Shown piece after piece: positions 42,722 to 50,350 of a stretch of DNA of 50,981 nt. The notes under the pieces were generated by a model. The model was given only the letters and a program-made list of their open reading frames with translations, was not told the origin of the DNA and made no database searches. Location of the stretch: the NCBI GenBank assembly GCA_003153935.1, contig PMCA01000009.1:1-50981 (forward strand), read 5' to 3'. Numbering within the stretch: position 1 is the stretch's first letter; every line of letters starts with the position of its first letter. This DNA comes from Elusimicrobiota bacterium (lineage in GTDB: Bacteria; CAYTYR01; UBA6262). Position numbers and translations under genes: made by a program.

Positions 42722-44124
42722 GCGCCTTCGCCTGGGATATGAACATTTTATTCATAATATTTTCTTCTTATTTCGGCTTGCAGGTCATCTACGCCCTGAT
42801 ACTGGGGGCGGTCGGGTTCCGGGAGAACCGCCAGCGCTCCAAGCAGACCGAAGCGGAGGATTACGCCAATTTCGCCATCTCCAGTTTTACTATCCCGGTA
42901 AGTTTTATTATCCCGGCCCGTAACGAACAGGAATGGATCAACGAAACACTGCAGTCGATCCTGAACCTGAATTATCCGGAATACGAAATTATTATCGTCG
43001 ACGACCAATCAGCCGACAGGACCCTGGCTGTTTTGACGGAAAAGCTGAAGCTCGAAGCCGTCAGTAATCCGTTTGTCGACCGCTTTGCCCAGGGTAAGAT
43101 CCGCGGCGTTTTTAAATCAAAGAAATATGGGAACGTAACCGTATTGACCAAGATCAGCGGTTTTAAAAAGGCCGGAGCGGTTAACGCCGGATTGAACTTC
43201 GCCCGCTATAAATATGTCTGCGTGATAGACTCCGATATTATTTTAGAGCCGGAGGCGTTGCTGAAGGTGATGTCCCAGGTGCAAAAGGACCCGGATAATA
43301 TTATCGGGATCGGCAGTTCCTTTGGTTTAGTGAACGGGTTTAAAATAAGATCGGGCAGGGTGGTAGAAAAAAGTTTCTCCTATAATCCCCTGATCGCTTA
43401 TCAAAATATAGAATATATCCGCGCTTTTATCGGCAACCGCATTGCCTGGAGCCGGTTCAACGCCTCCCCGATCATCAGCGGGGGATTCGGTATCTGGCGG
43501 CGGGATATTTTGCTGGAATTAGGTGGATTTGACGCCCAATTTACCTGTGAGGACCTGGAGTTCACTTTCCGGGTGAGAAAATACATTACGGAAAATAAGA
43601 AGCTGGATTATAAAATATTAACCTTGCCTTATTACGTGGGTTGGACCGAAGGCCCGGGCAATTTCCGTTCGTTATTCTCGCAACGGGGCCGCTGGCAGCG
43701 AGTGACGAATGAAACCGTTTCCAGTTATTTGAAAATGGTCCTGAATCCGCAATATAAATGGTTCGCTTTCGTGATCTTGCCTTATTTCCTGCTGTATGAG
43801 GTCTTAGGAGTATTTTTCGAGGTTTCCAGCATCGGGATGGTATTATTCGGCTGGCTGGCGGGGCTGCTGGATATAAGAATGTTCCTGGCGTTTTTTGCTT
43901 TAATGGTTCTAACCCAAACCTTGATCTCACTGATCTCCATATTCGCTTATATCAGGGAAGAGAGTTTGTTCAGGGTAAGGGATATTGCTTATTTTATCGG
44001 ACTGTGTTTCCTGGAGGTATTCTGGTACCGTTGGGTCATAGCCATAGCCAAATTATGGGGGACCATCGGGTATCTGCGCGGCGTCAAGACCTTCGACCAA
44101 TATGTCCGGACCAAGTCCGGTTGA
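42718..44124 (+). CDS. Membrane-bound GT2 polysaccharide synthase
   Basis: A 468-residue family-2 glycosyltransferase of the BcsA/PgaC-like processive type. It has one N-terminal helix, P-A-R-N-E and V-D-D-Q-S-A-D (donor site, 67-101), D171-S-D173 (metal-binding DxD), E278-D279 (catalytic base), and Q-R-G-R-W (322-326), the QxxRW motif of processive synthases. Three or four C-terminal helices form the polymer channel. It would make a surface polysaccharide from a nucleotide sugar, possibly N-acetylglucosamine-like. It ends the coupled block of protease, epimerase, YaiO, HEAT and GT2 genes. A thioredoxin-like gene follows after 36 bases. Confidence 0.88.
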   Translation: MSAFAWDMNILFIIFSSYFGLQVIYALILGAVGFRENRQRSKQTEAEDYANFAISSFTIPVSFIIPARNEQEWINETLQSILNLNYPEYEIIIVDDQSADRTLAVLTEKLKLEAVSNPFVDRFAQGKIRGVFKSKKYGNVTVLTKISGFKKAGAVNAGLNFARYKYVCVIDSDIILEPEALLKVMSQVQKDPDNIIGIGSSFGLVNGFKIRSGRVVEKSFSYNPLIAYQNIEYIRAFIGNRIAWSRFNASPIISGGFGIWRRDILLELGGFDAQFTCEDLEFTFRVRKYITENKKLDYKILTLPYYVGWTEGPGNFRSLFSQRGRWQRVTNETVSSYLKMVLNPQYKWFAFVILPYFLLYEVLGVFFEVSSIGMVLFGWLAGLLDIRMFLAFFALMVLTQTLISLISIFAYIREESLFRVRDIAYFIGLCFLEVFWYRWVIAIAKLWGTIGYLRGVKTFDQYVRTKSG

Positions 44125-44160
44125 CGATTTACAGCAAGGCAAAAATAAACGGGGGATAAA

Positions 44161-44622
44161 ATGAAAAAAGTCATAATTGGTGCGGGAATCGTGGTGGTTA
44201 TCCTGGTAGCGGCGATATTGATCGCCAGCCAGAAATATATCGCGCAAAGCGATAAAAAAGTGCAGGCCGTTAAGCAGAGCGCCGGACTGACGGATAAGGT
44301 GGCGCTTATTTCCACCGGAGCGGAAGTGGACCTGAAAAATTACCTGGTCAAGGATAAGGTCGTGATCTTTGATTTTTACGCGGACTGGTGCGGCCCCTGC
44401 AAAATGATCAGCCCAAAACTGGAAGAGCTGGCCAACCAATACAGCGATGTCGTGGTACGCAAGATAGACATAATCAACTGGAGTTCCCCGGTAGCCAAGC
44501 AATACCAGCTGTCCTCCATCCCCAATGTCCGGGTGTATGATAAGCAGGGAATGCCGGTAGGGGAGCCGACTTACGATTATAATGTGGTCCTGGAAAACGT
44601 GAACACGGCCAGAGCTAAATAG
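44161..44622 (+). CDS. Membrane-anchored thioredoxin-like protein
   Basis: A 153-residue protein with an N-terminal hydrophobic anchor (residues 5-22) and a thioredoxin fold with active-site W-C77-G-P-C80 and the cis-Pro at I-P-N-V-R-V. It probably reduces or rearranges disulfides on the periplasmic side; a disulfide-reductase partner is not evident nearby. It lies 36 bases downstream of the GT2 gene and 32 bases before the PAP2 gene. Good signal GGGGGAT near the ATG is weak. Confidence 0.85.
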   Translation: MKKVIIGAGIVVVILVAAILIASQKYIAQSDKKVQAVKQSAGLTDKVALISTGAEVDLKNYLVKDKVVIFDFYADWCGPCKMISPKLEELANQYSDVVVRKIDIINWSSPVAKQYQLSSIPNVRVYDKQGMPVGEPTYDYNVVLENVNTARAK

Positions 44623-44654
44623 CAGAACAGATTAAATCGGGAGAAAAGCCTAGG

Positions 44655-45446
44655 ATGTTGAACAGGATACTAAGCGCAGCGCTATTAGTGAGTTTGCTGC
44701 TTACCGGGATAACCGGGATATCGATCGCGGGATCACCTGCCAGTACCCCATCAACAGTAACACCGATCATTGTCAATCCATTGAAGAGTCCATCATTTTG
44801 GCTAACCACGGCTTTTATAGCCGGGGGCGCAGTATTACTATATAACAAGGATGATGAGATAAAAAATTGGGTGCAGAAGAAGAGGAATGGTACCACTGAC
44901 CGGCTGGCTGCCGTTGGCGATATCTTTGGTAATGGCGCCTATACCCTGCCGCCATTGTGTTTAATGTACTTGTATGGCCATTACACCGGCGACGTAAAAC
45001 TCATAAGAACAGGAGTCCTGGGCGTTGAAAGTTTCGTTGTAGCGGGAGCGTTGACCACCGGGCTAAAGTATGCCACGCACCGCGGCCGGCCCACTGAAGC
45101 TGAGTCTTTCGGAAATTTTAACGGTTTTGGCTTTTCCAGTCATGATGTATCATTTCCCTCAGGGCATGCCACTTCCGCGTTTGCCGTAGCCACTGTAATT
45201 GCCACACAATACGGCGATCATATAGCGGTACCGATCATGGCCTACAGCCTGGCCGGATTAACCGCGGCGGCGCGCTTGAATGATAACGCGCACTGGGCGT
45301 CAGATGTGTTCGTGGGATCGGCGATAGGTTACCTTACAGCCAAAATGCTGATCAGGATAGACAACATAAAGAGTGCCAAGAAGCTGGAAGTAGCCCCGGT
45401 GCTATACGGTCGTAATTTAGGGTTATCCCTGACCTATAGATTCTGA
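44655..45446 (+). CDS. Exported PAP2-family phosphatase
   Basis: A 263-residue PAP2 enzyme. A signal peptide or anchor (first 26 residues) and one further hydrophobic helix precede the three motifs: K139-x6-R-P146, P168-S-G-H171 and A-R-L-N-D-N-A-H214-W-A-S-D. The first Arg/His blocks and the catalytic His are present, although SR of motif three is A-R. It differs from the 4.1-kb enzyme in size and in having an exported, less membrane-spanning form, like periplasmic class-A acid phosphatase relatives. It ends the run; the next gene has its own promoter at 45477-45518. Confidence 0.82.
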   Translation: MLNRILSAALLVSLLLTGITGISIAGSPASTPSTVTPIIVNPLKSPSFWLTTAFIAGGAVLLYNKDDEIKNWVQKKRNGTTDRLAAVGDIFGNGAYTLPPLCLMYLYGHYTGDVKLIRTGVLGVESFVVAGALTTGLKYATHRGRPTEAESFGNFNGFGFSSHDVSFPSGHATSAFAVATVIATQYGDHIAVPIMAYSLAGLTAAARLNDNAHWASDVFVGSAIGYLTAKMLIRIDNIKSAKKLEVAPVLYGRNLGLSLTYRF

Positions 45447-45476
45447 CCGGCAGGAAATTCTTCAGTGCCAATATTG

Positions 45477-45518
45477 TACCCGGGTATAATTGACTATTTT
45501 TATGGCCAGGATTATGCT
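45477..45518 (+). promoter_or_regulatory. Promoter with TACCCGGGTA palindrome (phosphorelay operon)
   Basis: A perfect 10-bp palindrome TACCCGGGTA (45477-45486), three bases, TTGACT (45490-45495), a 17-base spacer and TATGCT (45513-45518). The site at 47931-47972 has the same blocks at the same spacings. The palindrome would centre near -43, a typical position for an activator. TATAAT inside the overlap (45485-45490) is an alternative -10 but has no -35. Confidence 0.7.
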
Positions 45519-45542
45519 TTAGGAAAAAAGGAGGGCAAGTAT

Positions 45543-45932
45543 ATGCCTGCAGAACAAGAACGCTTATATATTGTCGACGATAACGAGTCAGTATGCCGCT
45601 CGCTTAAATTATTATTAACGACATATGGGTTTGAGGTGAGCACTTTCACTTCCGCGGAGAAATTTTTCGGTACGGTGTCGGACAAGGATCGGGGCTGTTT
45701 GATCATGGACATCCACATGCCGGGTTTGAGTGGATGGGAAGCGTTAAAGCGGATCGTCGAATTCAAGATAGACTGCCCGGTTATTATGATCTCGGCCAAT
45801 AAGACCGATGGTAATCCAGAGCGGGCTTTAAAATCAGGGGCGGTGGGGTTTTTGCTAAAGCCGTTTACTGACAAAGCCTTGGTCGACCTTATTCACTCTG
45901 CGCTGGAAAAGCCGACAACGGCCCTGGCTTAG
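45543..45932 (+). CDS. Single-domain response regulator (FixJ-type receiver)
   Basis: A 129-residue receiver domain with the acidic pair Asp12/Asp13, phosphorylated Asp56 (M-D-I-H-M-P-G), a Ser/Thr near 84 and Lys near 104 (L-L-K-P-F). It is closely similar to the receiver part of the FixJ protein at 47255 and probably arose with it by duplication. No output domain, so it may be a phosphate sink or intermediate between the kinase and FixJ. Start at 45543 with GGAGGG. An in-frame start at 45465 would precede the promoter. Confidence 0.9.
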   Translation: MPAEQERLYIVDDNESVCRSLKLLLTTYGFEVSTFTSAEKFFGTVSDKDRGCLIMDIHMPGLSGWEALKRIVEFKIDCPVIMISANKTDGNPERALKSGAVGFLLKPFTDKALVDLIHSALEKPTTALA

Positions 45933-45955
45933 CCATAACCATGGGGGGAAAGCAA

Positions 45956-47254
45956 ATGAAAAAGAAAACAACAATTAGCAAGCGCTTAGCCATAGGTAAA
46001 ACCAAAAACGGAGAGCAAAAACGCCTAAAAGGGGTAGTGGCAGGCTTGCGCAAGAACCGCAACGGGTTGAATGATAAAATCCGCAAACAAAAAAACGCGC
46101 TAGTGAAGAAAAATGGGGAATTAAGGAATGGGGCGGAGAAACAAGTAAGGGCGGAAGAGCAGATCCACATCCGTACGAAAGCTATGGAATCCGCTGTCGA
46201 CGGTATTTTTATTATTGACGCCCAAAAACAGGATTATCCAATTATCTACGTCAACCAATCATTTCAAAAGATGACCGGCTATCAAAAAAAGGAAATCCTG
46301 GGTCAAAATTATTTCTTATTGTATGGTTCTGAAGCCGATCCGCAAGTCATCGAGAAGATAAAACAAACGATACGCAAAGAAAAAGCTTACCATGGCGAAA
46401 CGCCAAATTATAAAAAAGATGGCAAAAAACATTGGAATCTATTGCGCATTACGCCAGTCCAGGATGCCAGAGGCGCGATCACTCATTATGTCGGTATCCA
46501 GACCGATGTCACAATGATGCGGGAGAAGCAGAAAGAGATCGATGAACAGCGCGAGGAGCTATTGCACGTCACCAGGGTAGGAAAACTGGCGGAATTCGTT
46601 TCGTCCCTGGCTCACGAGATCAGCCAGCCTCTTACTTCCATTCTTTCTTACGCCCAGGCCGCCCAACGCATGCTCGCCGACCGGGAACCTAAACTGCGGG
46701 AGATCCTCTCGTATATCATTGATGATGACCAGCGGGCGGCTGAGGTCATACATCGGCTGCGGACACTATTAAAGAAGAGTAAGCCGGATATGAAACAGCT
46801 CGATATTAATACCCTTATTAACGATACGGTGGAACTGATCACTACTGATGCTACCGTAAGGAATGTTGATTTAAAGAGAGATTTTGCCAGCCACCTGCCT
46901 TTGGTCACCGGCGACCGGGTACAACTGCAGCAGGTGCTCCTTAATCTTATCAGTAATAGTTTTGAAGCTTTGGAGAGCAGCCGCGATGTGCGGGAAATAT
47001 CGATACGCACCTCGCTGCAGGATAACGACACGATCAGGGTTGAGGTGAAGGATACAGGAGTCGGGCTCCCCGTAGAGAATATACCTAAACTTTTTACCCG
47101 GTTTTTTACGAGCAAGCCGGATGGTTTGGGTATGGGGTTGTCCATCAGCCGTTCCATAATAGAAGCCCATGGCGGCCGACTGGATGTGGATAATAATCCT
47201 GGTAGCGGCGTAACCGCTTATTTCACCATACCTATCAGTACAAAGGATGCTTAA
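45956..47254 (+). CDS. PAS/LOV-domain sensor histidine kinase (FixL-like) with Cys to Tyr change
   Basis: A 432-residue soluble kinase: a basic helical N-terminus (1-70), a LOV-type PAS domain (about 75-187), then a FixL-like kinase with phospho-acceptor His220 (S-L-A-H-E-I-S-Q-P-L) and an N box, G box and L-G-M-G-L-S. The PAS domain matches LOV strongly: G-Q-N-Y119 in place of G-R-N-C, Asn151 in N-Y-K-K-D-G, Asn161 in W-N, and Gln182 in G-I-Q-T-D. The spacings from the Cys position (32, 42 and 63) equal those between C450, N482, N492 and Q513 of oat phototropin LOV2. The flavin-binding residues are thus in register but the adduct-forming Cys is missing. ATG 45956 follows GGGGGGAAAG; the ATG at 45941 is in frame. 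Confidence 0.88.
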   Translation: MKKKTTISKRLAIGKTKNGEQKRLKGVVAGLRKNRNGLNDKIRKQKNALVKKNGELRNGAEKQVRAEEQIHIRTKAMESAVDGIFIIDAQKQDYPIIYVNQSFQKMTGYQKKEILGQNYFLLYGSEADPQVIEKIKQTIRKEKAYHGETPNYKKDGKKHWNLLRITPVQDARGAITHYVGIQTDVTMMREKQKEIDEQREELLHVTRVGKLAEFVSSLAHEISQPLTSILSYAQAAQRMLADREPKLREILSYIIDDDQRAAEVIHRLRTLLKKSKPDMKQLDINTLINDTVELITTDATVRNVDLKRDFASHLPLVTGDRVQLQQVLLNLISNSFEALESSRDVREISIRTSLQDNDTIRVEVKDTGVGLPVENIPKLFTRFFTSKPDGLGMGLSISRSIIEAHGGRLDVDNNPGSGVTAYFTIPISTKDA

Positions 47255-47881
47255 ATGACCGCTCACCAGCCGCTTATCTATGTTGTTGATGACAACGTCT
47301 CCATCTGCCGGGCCCTGAAATTGTTACTACAAGCCTATGGGTTTAAAGTTGAAACGTTCACTAAGGCGGCAGATTTCCTGGCCTATAAGCATCCCAGACA
47401 GCAGTCCTGCCTGGTCCTGGATATCCGCCTGCCGGATATCGATGGGCTGGCCCTGCAAGAGATAATGGCAAAAAAGGGCATCACGATACCTATTATCTTT
47501 ATCACCGGACACGGCGATATTCCCATGAGCGTAAAAACTATGAAGGCCGGAGCTATTGATTTCCTTCCCAAACCTGTTACCAAGATGAAGCTGCTCAATG
47601 CTATTACCCTGGCTATATCAAAAAGCCAGGCGCAACTTAAAAAACAAGCTGAGATAGATAAGATCAAACGCCGCGTCAAAACATTATCCCCTAAAGAATT
47701 GGAAGTTTTTCAACTGGTAGCCAAGGGAATGCTGAGCAAACAGATCGCTTACAAGCGCGGCACTTCCCTGCAAACTATCAAGGTACACCGCAGCAGGGTC
47801 ATGCAAAAAATGCAGGCAGAAACCGTGACCGACCTCATCCGCTTCGCCCAGATGGCAGGCCTTACGTCATCCCAGAATTAA
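47255..47881 (+). CDS. FixJ-family response regulator with LuxR-type HTH
   Basis: A 208-residue transcription factor: receiver domain with Asp12/Asp13, phosphorylated Asp56 (L-D-I-R-L-P-D), Thr and Lys residues, followed by a LuxR/FixJ-type helix-turn-helix (about 140-205; L-S-P-K-E-L-E-V-F and G-T-S-L-Q-T-I-K-V-H-R). Its ATG starts directly after the stop codon of the kinase. It is the likely output of the LOV-like kinase and the single-domain receiver. The TACCC[GA]GGTA boxes at 45477 and 47931 are plausible targets, since one is in its own operon promoter. The exact operator cannot be assigned. Confidence 0.92.
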   Translation: MTAHQPLIYVVDDNVSICRALKLLLQAYGFKVETFTKAADFLAYKHPRQQSCLVLDIRLPDIDGLALQEIMAKKGITIPIIFITGHGDIPMSVKTMKAGAIDFLPKPVTKMKLLNAITLAISKSQAQLKKQAEIDKIKRRVKTLSPKELEVFQLVAKGMLSKQIAYKRGTSLQTIKVHRSRVMQKMQAETVTDLIRFAQMAGLTSSQN

Positions 47882-47930
47882 TCTCTTCCCAGCACTTCCC
47901 AGACACCATTCCCAGGCAAATCCCCTGTTA

Positions 47931-47972
47931 TACCCAGGTATAATTGACTCCTTTTATGATTAAGCCTATGCT
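47931..47972 (+). promoter_or_regulatory. Second TACCC-GGTA promoter (Cys-rich and OmpA genes)
   Basis: TACCCAGGTA (47931-47940), three bases, TTGACT (47944-47949), 17 bases, TATGCT (47967-47972). About 35 of the first 45 bases agree with 45477-45521. Transcription is predicted from about 47979, giving a 40-base leader to the ATG at 48019. Confidence 0.7.
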
Positions 47973-48018
47973 TAAGCCATCAAGAAAATAAGTGTAACAA
48001 CTCTAAAAGGAGGCGGTT

Positions 48019-48192
48019 ATGAGCTTGTGCGGTTATCATTTAAGATGTCTGAACTATGGGGAAAATTGCGCCAACTGTGAGCATAATCATATGGAAAACG
48101 CTAAGGATTATCTTCATGATAAGTTAAATGTATGGCCCAAAGGTAAAGACTCGATCTTTGCTAATGAAGATGAGCAGCCGAATAGATTATAA
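48019..48192 (+). CDS. Small Cys-rich protein, possible zinc ribbon
   Basis: A 57-residue protein with cysteines at 4, 10, 17 and 20 (C-x5-C-x6-C-x2-C) and a His-rich stretch E-H-N-H right after. Four Cys plus nearby His are typical of a small zinc-binding domain. The rest is acidic and helical. ATG follows AAAGGAGG. It is under the TACCC-GGTA promoter and is likely the first gene before the OmpA gene, about 100 bases downstream. Function unknown. Confidence 0.7.
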   Translation: MSLCGYHLRCLNYGENCANCEHNHMENAKDYLHDKLNVWPKGKDSIFANEDEQPNRL

Positions 48193-48292
48193 CCTTATGG
48201 TAAGCGGGCTTTAGTCGCGTTTCTAAAAGGAGGCAAGCTCAATTTAAGAGCATATGAAGATTTGGATCCAAAAATATAAAGGAGGAATCTGT

Positions 48293-49888
48293 ATGAAGAA
48301 AACATTAATCGTATTGTTTATTTTCGCCGCATTCTTGTTGATGAAGGAACCCCAGGCAAAGGCGGCTCCAGTAGTGGAGACACCGCTCTACCAGGTCACA
48401 GTGGTACAAACCCCTGCTAAAGCTATCAATTACCGGGACCTTAAAGGTTCCGTAGACATTGATTTCAATGGCACCGTGCTCCTGCCTGCTGCTAAGGGAG
48501 AAGCTGAAATCAAGAACAGAGCGGGCATAATAGGAATTGAAGCCAAATTTATGAACTTAACGGCGCCGGCGCAATTCGGTCCTGAGTATATGACCTATGT
48601 TTTATGGGCCATATCCCCGGAAGGCCAGGCTACCAACCTGGGAGAACTTATCGTTAAGGATGGTAAGAGTCAACTGGACGCAAAAACGCCGCTACAGGCT
48701 TTGAGCCTGTTCGTAACCGCGGAGCCGTACTTCGCTGTCTCACAACCGAGCAATGTGGTTATCCTGGAGAACGCAATCAAGCCCGGCAACACAGACAAGA
48801 TAGCGTTAATTGACGCTAAATACGAGCTGCTGCCGAGAGGGCAATACACTAAGAACATCGCCGCGACGGACCTGCAGCCGGTAGTAATGGATAAGAAGAC
48901 GCCTTTCTACGTTTACCAGGCGCGGAACGCCGTGCAGATAGCCAAAGCAGCGGGCGCGGAAACTTATGCGGCAGACGGTTTTAAAAATGCCGAAAGACTT
49001 CTGGCCTTGTCTGAAACAAAAGAGGGCGGCATGAAAGGCCGTTCAATGACGGCGCGTGAAGCCGTGCAAATCGCTGAGGACAGCCGTTCTATGGCCGTGA
49101 AACGCCAGGCTGAAGAAGCTCTCTCCAGTGAACGCAAGGACGCGAAGGATCAGATCCTCAGCGCTAATAGTAAAGCTACCAACGCCATCGCCGGTCGGTC
49201 AAAAGCGGAAGACGCTCAGGCCAAAGCCGAGCTAGCCAAAGGGCAATCGGATACCGAACGCACCGCGGCTTTAGCTCTGGCGACCAGCGCTGCAGCTTCC
49301 TCAACCGTTTCCCAAGCAGACGCGACTGAAGCTCGGACAGCGGCAAATGATTCCAAGATGCAGATGGACGCCGCTAATAGCAGGGCAAAGATGTCAGATG
49401 ATAGGGCACAACTGGCTGATGATAGAGCCACAGCGGCCGAGGGCGATAAAGTCGCCTTGCGCGCCCAACTCCTGGCACAGTTAAACGCAGTCCTGCAAAC
49501 GCAGGATACCGCCCGGGGACTGATCGTCAATATGTCCAATGCCCTGTTCCAAACGGGGAGTTCAGTATTGCAACCGATGGTCCGCGAGAAATTGGCAAAA
49601 ATCGCCGGGATCGTATCGGCTTATCCCGGTTTAAAATTAGACGTTGAAGGATACACTGATAACGTTGGTGGTGATGAATACAATCAACAGTTGTCGGAAA
49701 AAAGAGCCCAGTCAGCGCAGAATTACCTGGTAAGCCAGGGCGTGCCGGCGGACTCCATTGTGTCGCAGGGATTTGGGAAAACTAACCCCATCGATTCAAA
49801 TGAAACAGTTCAAGGCCGGCAGAACAACCGCCGGATCGAGATAGTGGTGAGCGGCGCTCCGATAGGGTTATCGGCGAAGGCTGAGTAA
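48293..49888 (+). CDS. OmpA-family protein with coiled-coil middle
   Basis: A 531-residue exported protein with a signal peptide (about 24 residues, ending K-A-A). A beta-rich N-terminal half (25-200) is followed by a long Ala/Asp/Glu/Arg-rich coiled coil (about 225-395). The C-terminal OmpA domain (about 410-525) carries N-A-L-F-x-x-G, G-Y-T-D-N-V-G and N-R-R-I-E-I, which bind peptidoglycan. It could link the cell wall to an envelope partner through a rod-like coiled coil. ATG 48293 follows AAAGGAGG; the ATG at 48254 is in frame. It lies 100 bases after the Cys-rich gene with no terminator visible between. Confidence 0.88.
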   Translation: MKKTLIVLFIFAAFLLMKEPQAKAAPVVETPLYQVTVVQTPAKAINYRDLKGSVDIDFNGTVLLPAAKGEAEIKNRAGIIGIEAKFMNLTAPAQFGPEYMTYVLWAISPEGQATNLGELIVKDGKSQLDAKTPLQALSLFVTAEPYFAVSQPSNVVILENAIKPGNTDKIALIDAKYELLPRGQYTKNIAATDLQPVVMDKKTPFYVYQARNAVQIAKAAGAETYAADGFKNAERLLALSETKEGGMKGRSMTAREAVQIAEDSRSMAVKRQAEEALSSERKDAKDQILSANSKATNAIAGRSKAEDAQAKAELAKGQSDTERTAALALATSAAASSTVSQADATEARTAANDSKMQMDAANSRAKMSDDRAQLADDRATAAEGDKVALRAQLLAQLNAVLQTQDTARGLIVNMSNALFQTGSSVLQPMVREKLAKIAGIVSAYPGLKLDVEGYTDNVGGDEYNQQLSEKRAQSAQNYLVSQGVPADSIVSQGFGKTNPIDSNETVQGRQNNRRIEIVVSGAPIGLSAKAE

Positions 49889-49921
49889 ATATAACAGAAG
49901 AGTGCGGCGTAAAGAATGTGG

Positions 49922-49980
49922 AAAAAAGTCATAAATAAGCGGAGTTAGACAATTGTTTTGGTTTTCTAAAAGCTTATAAT
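49922..49980 (+). promoter_or_regulatory. Direct-repeat promoter, site E (GlsB/YeaQ-like gene)
   Basis: GTCATA at 49928-49933, 14 bases, GACAAT at 49948-49953, 21 bases, TATAAT at 49975-49980. The first box differs at two bases and the -10 spacing is one base shorter than in sites A to D. Transcription near 49987 rules out the in-frame ATG at 49982 as the start of the next gene. Confidence 0.6.
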
Positions 49981-50032
49981 TATGAATAAAGGAGAAGACG
50001 TAAGCTTAAAAAGTAACCGGAAACAACAAAAA

Positions 50033-50058
50033 GCCTGCCTTCAGGCAGGCAAGGAGGC
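50033..50058 (+). promoter_or_regulatory. Alternative hairpins at the ribosome binding site of the GlsB-like gene
   Basis: GCCTGCC (50033-50039) pairs perfectly with GGCAGGC (50044-50050) across a four-base loop, leaving AAGGAGG (50051-50057) free. The same 5' arm, GCCTGCCTT, can instead pair with AAGGAGGC (50051-50058) with one bulged G, which would hide the ribosome binding site. The two pairings exclude each other. Regulation is an inference. Confidence 0.45.
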
Positions 50059-50065
50059 AACAAAC

Positions 50066-50329
50066 ATGTATGATAATAATGTTGGATATTGGATTTGGTT
50101 CCTGTTTATCGGTGGAGTGATCGGATGGCTGGCGGGGCTTATTGTCAGAGGCCGGGGATTCGGGGTCATCGTAGATATCGTGATCGGGATCGTTGGCGCT
50201 ATGCTGGGCGGATGGATGTCAGGGGTATTAGGACTATCTGCCGGTAGCCCGGCTGGTTCGTTCCTGTGGGCGCTTATTGGCGCAGTGGTTTTAGTAGGCA
50301 TAACACGCTTCTTTGTAAGGCACGCCTAA
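50066..50329 (+). CDS. GlsB/YeaQ/YmgE-family small membrane protein
   Basis: An 87-residue protein with three hydrophobic helices and Gly-rich repeats (G-G-V-I-G-W-L-A-G, G-A-M-L-G-G-W), characteristic of the GlsB/YeaQ/YmgE (transglycosylase-associated) family, a group of inner-membrane stress proteins. The start is placed at ATG 50066 after AAGGAGG; the longer in-frame start at 49982 precedes the predicted start of transcription. It carries the direct-repeat promoter at 49922-49980 and a potential switch at its ribosome binding site. Confidence 0.85.
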   Translation: MYDNNVGYWIWFLFIGGVIGWLAGLIVRGRGFGVIVDIVIGIVGAMLGGWMSGVLGLSAGSPAGSFLWALIGAVVLVGITRFFVRHA

Positions 50330-50350
50330 GCGTCAGATCGTGTTTAAGAT

